From assembly GCA_010365175.1 (NCBI GenBank), contig JAAFGW010000061.1:1-12001 (forward strand): a stretch of 12,001 nt of DNA, written 5' to 3'. The position numbers and the translations under genes were made by a program. Within the stretch, counting starts at the first letter, position 1. Each line of letters starts with the position of its first letter. Shown piece by piece: positions 6,941 to 12,001 of this stretch. This stretch comes from Sulfuriferula multivorans. GTDB lineage: Bacteria; Pseudomonadota; Gammaproteobacteria; Burkholderiales; Thiobacillaceae. A model generated the notes under the pieces. That model had not been told where the DNA came from and ran no database searches. It worked only from the letters and a program-made list of their open reading frames with translations.

Positions 6941-7048
6941 TTAGTGGCTGTTAAGAAATAAACCGTTCATTTGAAACTTTCTTTTACAGCCACTTATGCA
7001 GACGTAAGGAAATAACATGAATAGGTTATTTCCTTACAGGCGCTTACA
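6941..7048. repeat. Double-palindrome intergenic repeat, MITE-like, between ntrX and trkA
   Basis: The 119-bp gap holds two adjacent inverted repeats. The first pairs AGTGGCTGT (6943-6951) with ACAGCCACT (6986-6994) and continues inward as TAAGAAA against TTTCTTTT with one bulge. The second is a perfect 13-bp stem, GTAAGGAAATAAC (7004-7016) with GTTATTTCCTTAC (7025-7037), around an 8-base loop. The outer ends also match each other in inverted orientation: CTGTTAAGAAATAA on the left and CTGTAAGGAAATAA on the opposite strand at the right. All four arms thus share one motif. The ntrX stop codon (7044-7046) lies within the right end. Read on the minus strand, the first repeat is followed by GTTTT, so it could act as a weak terminator after ntrX. 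No transposase is present. Confidence 0.6.
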
Positions 7049-8321
7049 ACAGGTCTTCGTCCAGCCGCCTTCCATGACGGATATTCAATTGCTTGAGCTT
7101 GCGATACAAGTGGGTGCGCTCCAGCCCGGACTTGTCGGCGACCCGCGTCATGCTGCCCCCTTCTGTCTGTATCAAATGCTCGAAATACATCCGTTCGAAT
7201 GCATCGCGCGCCTCGCGTAGCGGTATATCGAACGAGATGCCGTGCGACACCGAGGGCGCGGCCTGCTTGATCGGTGCGATCACACGATTCACGTCGATGG
7301 CATCGATTTCGGCCGACAACGCGGTCACCGCCAGGGTACGTACCACGTTATTGAGCTGTGGCAGGTTGCCTGGCCAGTCGAAGTTGCGCAGCTGATTCAT
7401 CGCAGGGGTGGTGAGCCGGCGTACCGGGCAGGCGCCTTCCTCCACCAGATGCGACAACATCACATTGGCGATATCGGGCACGTCTTCGCGATGGTCACGC
7501 AGCGGCGGCACCTGAATCGCCAAGCTGGACAGGCGGTAGAACAAGCGGCTGTCGAACTCATTTGCCGCGACCATTGCATCCAGGCTGCGGCTGCTGGCAC
7601 ACACCAATCGCGCGCCACCGCCTTCGATGCGATCGAGCAGCAGGCCCAGGCCTTTTTGCTCCAGGCGAGCCAACTCGCAGGCATCGGACAGAAAGAGCGT
7701 GCCATTGCTCAGTGTTTCGAAATAACTCAATGGATCGGAGACCAGCCGCGCGCGATCCTTGATTTCCACCCACGGGGTGGTGGGCTGGTGCAAAAAGCGG
7801 GCACAGATCTCGAATCCGCTGCCGGGTTCACCCAACAACAAAACGGGCGCAGTGTTACTGGCTATCTGGGTGAGGCGTTTTTTGAGCTCGAGGATCAGCG
7901 GGCTTTTGCCAAGGGACGACAAGTCCATCCCCGGGGTGCGCCGGGGCAGAACCGCGCCGCGCTTGATCGCTTTGTTGACTGTGTCGAGCAGCTTGGCCAG
8001 GGTCACTGGCTTTTCCAGAAAATCCGTGGCCCCGAGTTTGGTCGCCTCGACTGCCGTGTCGATAGTGCCATGGCCGGACATCATCACCACGGGCATGGTG
8101 AGCTGACCACTGCCCGCCCACTCTTTCAGTAGCGTGACGCCATCGGTGTCGGGCATCCAGATGTCAAGCAAGACCAGATCCGGACGCCGCTCGGAACGAA
8201 AGGCACGCGCCGCCTCTGCATTTTCCGCCAAGTGCACGTCGTAACCCTCGTCAGTAAGGATTTCCGACAACAACTCACGAATACCCACTTCATCATCCAC
8301 GACGAGAATATGCCCGCTCAC
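7044..8321 (-). CDS. ntrX: NtrX-type response regulator with a degenerate AAA+ domain
   Basis: This is the response regulator partner of NtrY. The receiver domain (about residues 3-118) is complete: acidic pair D9-D10, phospho-acceptor D53 in LLDIWMPD, S82 and K104. The middle (about 138-335) aligns with the sigma-54 activator AAA+ fold but has lost its machinery. The P-loop reads GEPGSGFE (164-171) with Phe in place of Lys, Walker B reads GTLFLSD (207-213), and the GAFTGA loop with its surroundings is absent. Arginine-finger-like SRLFYRL, PPLRDHREDVP and WPGN remain. The C-terminal Fis-type helix-turn-helix (MTRVADKSGLERTHLYRKLK, 391-410) is intact. It therefore probably binds DNA without opening sigma-54 promoters. 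As I recall, Neisseria NtrX is similar. The GTG start overlaps the ntrY stop as GTGA, with GGAG five bases upstream. Confidence 0.92.
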   Translation of the reverse strand: MSGHILVVDDEVGIRELLSEILTDEGYDVHLAENAEAARAFRSERRPDLVLLDIWMPDTDGVTLLKEWAGSGQLTMPVVMMSGHGTIDTAVEATKLGATDFLEKPVTLAKLLDTVNKAIKRGAVLPRRTPGMDLSSLGKSPLILELKKRLTQIASNTAPVLLLGEPGSGFEICARFLHQPTTPWVEIKDRARLVSDPLSYFETLSNGTLFLSDACELARLEQKGLGLLLDRIEGGGARLVCASSRSLDAMVAANEFDSRLFYRLSSLAIQVPPLRDHREDVPDIANVMLSHLVEEGACPVRRLTTPAMNQLRNFDWPGNLPQLNNVVRTLAVTALSAEIDAIDVNRVIAPIKQAAPSVSHGISFDIPLREARDAFERMYFEHLIQTEGGSMTRVADKSGLERTHLYRKLKQLNIRHGRRLDEDLL

Positions 8322-10450
8322 GTGCTCTCCCCCGCTGCCGCAAAAACCGGTAGTGCAATGCGAATTGCCGCACCGCCCGACTTGCGATTTTCGATCTGAG
8401 TTTTGCCCTGATGTTCTTCTACAATTTTTTTGACAATGGCCAATCCCAGGCCCGTTCCTTTGGCCTTGGTAGTTGCATAAGGCTCAAACAGCCGCGTCAT
8501 CAAGTGCTCCGGAAATCCGGCTCCATTATCTTTTACGGTCAGGCAAACAGTATTGTTTTTGAGTTGCGTACTGACCTCGACACAAGGCGCTGAAAGATCG
8601 GCCAAGGCGTCCTGCGCATTTTGCAACAGATTATGGATTACCTGACGCAATAATGTGGTGTCGCCAGAAATACTGGGCAAATCTGTGTCGAGGCTTAACT
8701 GCAAGCCCAGTGCATTGGCGTCATAAAGTGACAGTACCTCACGCACCAGCGAATTGATATCGAGCGCTTCCAGCTTGGCACGCGGCATGCGCGCATAGTC
8801 CGCGAATGCATCCACCATGCTTTTCATGGCGGCGACCTGATTGACGATGGTTTGCGTCGCCCGCTTAACAAACTCGGCATCTGCAGGCTGAAGCCGTCCG
8901 TCAAGTTTGTGCGCAATGCGTTCGGCCGATAGTTGAATGGGGGTCAACGGGTTTTTGATTTCGTGTGCCAACCGGCGTGCCACTTCACTCCAAGCCGCAT
9001 TACGCTCGGCATCAATCAGTTTGGTCACGTCATCAAACACTAACACATAGCCACGCTCTACGCCTGGTGGCAGGCGCGTGCCGCGAAGCAACAAGGTCTG
9101 CCTGATTCCATTGCCGGCATAATTGATCTGCTCCTGCCACTCGCCTTCGTTGTCGCCAAAGCGCGCCGCAACCATTACGCCAAAGGTGTGCAGCGCATCT
9201 TCCGGCTGACCCAATCCAGTCAGCGCTTGTCCATCCAGCACTTCAGTCGTCACATCCAGAATCTGAACGGCCGCACCGTTCATCGTGCGCACCCGCATTG
9301 TTTCGTCCAGCACCACCACGCCAGAGGACAGATTCGCCAACACCCGTTCCAGAAACGCTTTGGCCTGCTCGGTTTCCTGGTGGTTTCTGGCAACCTGTTC
9401 ACGCGCATCGGATAGTTGACGGGTCATCCGGTTAAACGACTGAATCAACACGCCCAGCTCGTCACGACTTTTCACCATGGGCATTTCGGAAAAGTCGCCC
9501 TTGGCCACGGCGCGGGTGCCACGTGCCAGCGTACGTAACGGCGCGCCCAAACGCTCCGACAGCATGTATGCGATTACAAAGGTCATCAACAAAGCCAGCA
9601 TCAAGGTCAGCGTGAGCGCCACCCCATAAATGCGTTTCAAGCCAAGGCGAGAAACCGATATTTGCTGGTATTCCTGATAAGCCAGGCGCACGGCCTGCGC
9701 GTCGTTCGCCAGGCTGTTGGGGACCGGCTGCACCAATTGCAGCACGCGTGTCTCGTCCGTCAACGCACTGGTGTAGACAGGCACGATCACATGCATGATG
9801 AGGCCGCGCTCAGGCACCTCCTCAATACGGCTATACGGTTTTTGTTGCCGCACCTGCCAGAGAACACTGCGCTCGGGCAGCAAGGGCAGCAGCGTGCCGT
9901 GCTCGCTGCCAACGTGAGCGATGACCCCGCCGCGCTCGTCGAACAGGGTCAACTCCTGTACCGCGCTTTGCTCGCGCAGCGTGTACAGGCTGGTGATGAC
10001 TGAGCCCATGCCTTCATCCGAAAGCGACAGTGCCATACGCTGGGCTTTTTTATCGAGCTCGCGCAACAAGTCATCGAGTGCGGCCTGTCCCAGGTTCACG
10101 CCCGCGGTCAGCGCGTTATCGACCCGGACGTCGAACCAGGTTTCGATCGAGCGATTGAGAAAAAAAACCGAAGCACCATATACCACCAGGCCGGGCAACA
10201 TGGCGACAACGCCAAACATCAACAGCAACTTGAGGGTGAGCTTGGCGCCGAAGACACCTCGCCGGATGCGTTTTTGCAGCCACCACAACCGCCAGCCCAG
10301 CAACCCCAGCAAAATCACACCCAGCACGCTACCGCCAGCAAACAAGGAGGGCAGCGAGTCAGAAAACACACCACTGTCTCCGCTGGCATAAAACAACAAC
10401 GCCAACAGAACAGCGCCCATGACCAGGACGACGGTAATCAGGCTACGCAT
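8318..10450 (-). CDS. ntrY: Membrane sensor histidine kinase NtrY
   Basis: NtrY is an inner-membrane sensor kinase that phosphorylates NtrX; in other bacteria it is tied to nitrogen metabolism, redox sensing or envelope functions. The 710-aa product has helices near residues 4-22, 36-57 and 73-97, a large extracytoplasmic sensor region to about 275, and a fourth helix at 276-297. HAMP follows (about 298-352), then a coiled stretch and a PAS domain (365-480). The HisKA box ARRLAHEIKNPLTPIQLSAE has His496. The ATPase domain has the N box HNLLQNAQDAL (606-616), DNGAGF (641-646), LFEPYATTK and GTGLGL (665-670). All catalytic motifs are intact. The start overlaps the DUF4390 stop as TGATG and the stop overlaps ntrX as GTGA, so kinase and regulator are probably made together. 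Confidence 0.95.
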   Translation of the reverse strand: MRSLITVVLVMGAVLLALLFYASGDSGVFSDSLPSLFAGGSVLGVILLGLLGWRLWWLQKRIRRGVFGAKLTLKLLLMFGVVAMLPGLVVYGASVFFLNRSIETWFDVRVDNALTAGVNLGQAALDDLLRELDKKAQRMALSLSDEGMGSVITSLYTLREQSAVQELTLFDERGGVIAHVGSEHGTLLPLLPERSVLWQVRQQKPYSRIEEVPERGLIMHVIVPVYTSALTDETRVLQLVQPVPNSLANDAQAVRLAYQEYQQISVSRLGLKRIYGVALTLTLMLALLMTFVIAYMLSERLGAPLRTLARGTRAVAKGDFSEMPMVKSRDELGVLIQSFNRMTRQLSDAREQVARNHQETEQAKAFLERVLANLSSGVVVLDETMRVRTMNGAAVQILDVTTEVLDGQALTGLGQPEDALHTFGVMVAARFGDNEGEWQEQINYAGNGIRQTLLLRGTRLPPGVERGYVLVFDDVTKLIDAERNAAWSEVARRLAHEIKNPLTPIQLSAERIAHKLDGRLQPADAEFVKRATQTIVNQVAAMKSMVDAFADYARMPRAKLEALDINSLVREVLSLYDANALGLQLSLDTDLPSISGDTTLLRQVIHNLLQNAQDALADLSAPCVEVSTQLKNNTVCLTVKDNGAGFPEHLMTRLFEPYATTKAKGTGLGLAIVKKIVEEHQGKTQIENRKSGGAAIRIALPVFAAAGEST

Positions 10451-11079
10451 CAGGGCAAGGGTTGTGAGGTGGGAGACGGGAGGGTGGCGGGTGCTTCAAA
10501 CGACCAGTCATACCAGGACGTGGTCATTTCCCAGTTGTCGCCAGAGACGGCGCCAATTGAAAGCGGTTTGGGTAATTGCGCCGTATCGAGACGAAGACGT
10601 AAACGCGCATCGTAACGTTGTCCGGGTTGAAGCGCGCCGCGATCGAGCACCTGCCACGCCTCAACCCGCCCTAGCATCGCGAGCGCTTCGCTCAAGCTGG
10701 CCGCAGTCTGGGTGGTATAGCCGGTTTCTACGACATAGCGCCGCAGCAGAAGATGGTAATAAATCCGCAGCTTGCGCACCGGCTCGGCGATATTTTCATC
10801 AAACCACCAGTTACGCGGCCGGGTCAGCTCCAGTTCGAGCACAAAGTACAGATTGATGCCCTTGGTCAGCGCATTTTCCAGGGTACGGTTGAGCACAATA
10901 TTGACATCCGCATCGAGCACGTAACCCTGTTGGGTTATCTGGATCGCAGCCTGCTTGACCGCGCTCTTGTCGGGTGCGGTCGCGGCGACCACACCCGACA
11001 GCCAGATGCCCAGAAACAGTCCAGCCAGCCAGCGAAAAGCCGCTTCACGTCTTGCGTAGCAGGGCGTAAAAAAATCCAT
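10450..11079 (-). CDS. DUF4390 exported protein
   Basis: This is a conserved betaproteobacterial protein of unknown function that is commonly found between rsmB and ntrY. From the ATG at 11077-11079 it is 209 aa. A signal peptide is visible: YARREAAFRW, then hydrophobic LAGLFLGIWLSGVVA, with likely cleavage after AATA. The mature part is beta-rich, with VLDADVNIVLNRTLENALTKG, FVLELELTRPRNWWFDE, a YYHLLLRRYVVETGY segment, and a Pro/Thr-rich C terminus. The start is uncertain: the frame is open to 11154 and an ATG at 11091 exists, but upstream sequence lies inside rsmB and no strong ribosome binding site distinguishes the candidates. The chosen start overlaps rsmB by 35 bases. The stop overlaps ntrY as TGATG, so a role linked to NtrY sensing is possible but unproven. 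Confidence 0.83.
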   Translation of the reverse strand: MDFFTPCYARREAAFRWLAGLFLGIWLSGVVAATAPDKSAVKQAAIQITQQGYVLDADVNIVLNRTLENALTKGINLYFVLELELTRPRNWWFDENIAEPVRKLRIYYHLLLRRYVVETGYTTQTAASLSEALAMLGRVEAWQVLDRGALQPGQRYDARLRLRLDTAQLPKPLSIGAVSGDNWEMTTSWYDWSFEAPATLPSPTSQPLP

Positions 11080-12001
11080 CGTGCTCAGCATCGGGTAGCA
11101 AAGACCCATCGGACAAAGGTTCAGGAAGCGGACAGCGTACGGCGTCCTCGGCATGGCGCATCAAAAATGCTTGCACCTGCCCATCGTTTTCAACATTGAA
11201 TATCGAGCAGGTAGCGTAAAGCAAAGTACCACCGGGGGCCAGCAGCGGCCAAAGTCTATCCATCATAACGGCCTGCTGGGCCGCAAATTGAGCGATGTCG
11301 TCAGGACGACGCAGCCATTTGATGTCGGGATTGCGGCGAACCACACCGGACGCGCTGCAGGGAACGTCAGCCAGAATCCGATCAAACAACTGGCCATCCC
11401 ACCAGGCTTCAGGGTGCGCCGCATCACCTACGATCAGGTCTGCCGCCAAATGCAAACGATCGAGATTTTCCTGCACCCGCACCAGCCGCGTTGCATCGAT
11501 GTCGAGAGCACTGAGCTTGATAGGCGTTGCGTCGGGCGCAATGCGTTCCAGAATATGGCCGGTTTTACCGCCGGGCGCAGCACACGCATCCAGCACCCGC
11601 TCGCCGGGCTGCGCCTCGAGCAAACGCGCAGCCCATTGCGCGCCCGCATCCTGTACCGACACCCAACCCTGATCAAAGCCGGGCAGGCTGTGCACCGACA
11701 CTGCCTTGTCGAGGGTGATTGCGTCCACACCGGTTTGCCGCGCAGGCAGATCGGCCTCGGCCAGAATCTGCACATACTTCGCCGCATCGCCCCAGCGCGC
11801 ATTGACGCGAAGGGTGAAGGGGGGGTGCTGCAAACCGGCCTCCAAAATAGTTTGCCAGTGCGCCGGGTGCTCGGCCTGCAGTTTTTCGATCCACCAGTTG
11901 GGATACGACCAGCGACCGCGGGGCGACTCGTCAGCCATTTTTTCCAGCTCGGGACGACGACGCTGAAAATTGCGCAACACGGCATTGGCGAGACCACGGC
12001 G
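11045..12001 (-). CDS. rsmB: 16S rRNA (cytosine-C5)-methyltransferase RsmB (N terminus outside window)
   Basis: RsmB (Sun/Fmu) methylates C967 of 16S rRNA using S-adenosylmethionine. The window holds the last 318 residues. The frame runs off the right edge, and the first visible residues, RRGLANAVLRNF, are the family's NusB-like region, so about 110 N-terminal residues are missing. Seen in order: TLRVNARW (pre-SAM region), VSVQDAGAQWAARLL, the SAM-binding VLDACAAPGGKTGHILE, LSALDID, the DVPCSASGVVRRNPDIKW cysteine motif, and LLYATCSIFNVEND with the catalytic-nucleophile cysteine. Both cysteines needed for the m5C mechanism are present. It heads the minus-strand block in this window, and its 3' end overlaps the DUF4390 gene. 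Confidence 0.96.
   Translation of the reverse strand, partial: RRGLANAVLRNFQRRRPELEKMADESPRGRWSYPNWWIEKLQAEHPAHWQTILEAGLQHPPFTLRVNARWGDAAKYVQILAEADLPARQTGVDAITLDKAVSVHSLPGFDQGWVSVQDAGAQWAARLLEAQPGERVLDACAAPGGKTGHILERIAPDATPIKLSALDIDATRLVRVQENLDRLHLAADLIVGDAAHPEAWWDGQLFDRILADVPCSASGVVRRNPDIKWLRRPDDIAQFAAQQAVMMDRLWPLLAPGGTLLYATCSIFNVENDGQVQAFLMRHAEDAVRCPLPEPLSDGSLLPDAEHDGFFYALLRKT

Noticed and set aside
5956..6954. Two open frames on the plus strand opposite trkA
   Set aside because: These are shadows of trkA, with no domain features and no start signals.
7004..7037. Rho-independent terminator directly after ntrX
   Set aside because: The 13-bp stem is strong, but it is AT-rich and no T-run follows it on the minus strand. 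The shared motif with the neighbouring palindrome fits a repeat element better.
7242..8132. Open frame of 296 codons on the plus strand opposite ntrX
   Set aside because: Long antisense frames are common in GC-rich genes. The product is rich in Gln, His and Arg and has no recognisable domain, while the minus-strand frame is clearly NtrX.
9662..10003. Open frame of 113 codons on the plus strand inside ntrY
   Set aside because: It is antisense to a gene with complete kinase motifs, has no ribosome binding site, and its His/Gln/Arg-rich product looks like reverse-frame translation.
1..12001. A defence system, phage region or other novel multi-gene system
   Set aside because: Nearly every gene belongs to a known core family in a plausible conserved order. 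No integrase, transposase, toxin-antitoxin pair or nuclease cluster is seen.

Overview
The window reads as ordinary chromosomal DNA of a betaproteobacterium. Three things point there: a two-component pair whose NtrX has a decayed AAA+ domain, as I recall from Neisseria; the minus-strand order rsmB, DUF4390, ntrY, ntrX, trkA, trkH; and a fused Nudix/thiamine-phosphate-synthase-like protein next to a DUF815 ATPase. Base composition is moderately GC-rich and coding density is very high. The genus is not resolved. Sulfur- or iron-oxidising Nitrosomonadales-type lineages are a guess only.

Layout: positions 1-2988 are on the plus strand. They hold the tail of a DUF815 AAA+ ATPase (cut by the left edge), a Nudix + TPS-like fusion overlapping it by ATGA, a small membrane-anchored Met-rich protein of unknown role overlapping the fusion by TTGA, and then phoU. 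phoU has its own promoter-like region with a candidate Pho box. A perfect palindromic terminator at 3007-3034 separates this block from the convergent minus-strand block, which fills the rest of the window.

In transcription order (right to left) the minus-strand block is rsmB (cut by the right edge), a DUF4390 exported protein, ntrY, ntrX, a 108-bp palindrome-rich intergenic repeat, trkA, a small two-helix membrane ORF that looks frameshifted, trkH, a TPR protein and yggX. Most junctions are overlaps (GTGA, TGATG, TAATG), so translational coupling is likely. Functionally the block joins rRNA methylation, a membrane histidine kinase with its response regulator, the Trk potassium uptake system (channel TrkH plus its RCK gating subunit TrkA), and an iron-trafficking/oxidative-damage protein.

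I found no CRISPR array, tRNA, rRNA, complete insertion sequence, phage gene or defence system, and I do not claim a new multi-gene system. The observations most worth a second look are: (1) a 162-bp, hairpin-rich, in-frame insertion inside the Nudix domain, resembling in behaviour the Rickettsia palindromic elements that invade coding genes; (2) an NtrX whose Walker A lysine, Walker B acidic pair and GAFTGA loop are all gone; (3) a Pho-box-like direct repeat placed exactly 10 bp upstream of a perfect TATAAT in front of phoU; (4) a MITE-like double palindrome between ntrX and trkA; and (5) an apparent frameshift in a small membrane gene coupled to trkH.
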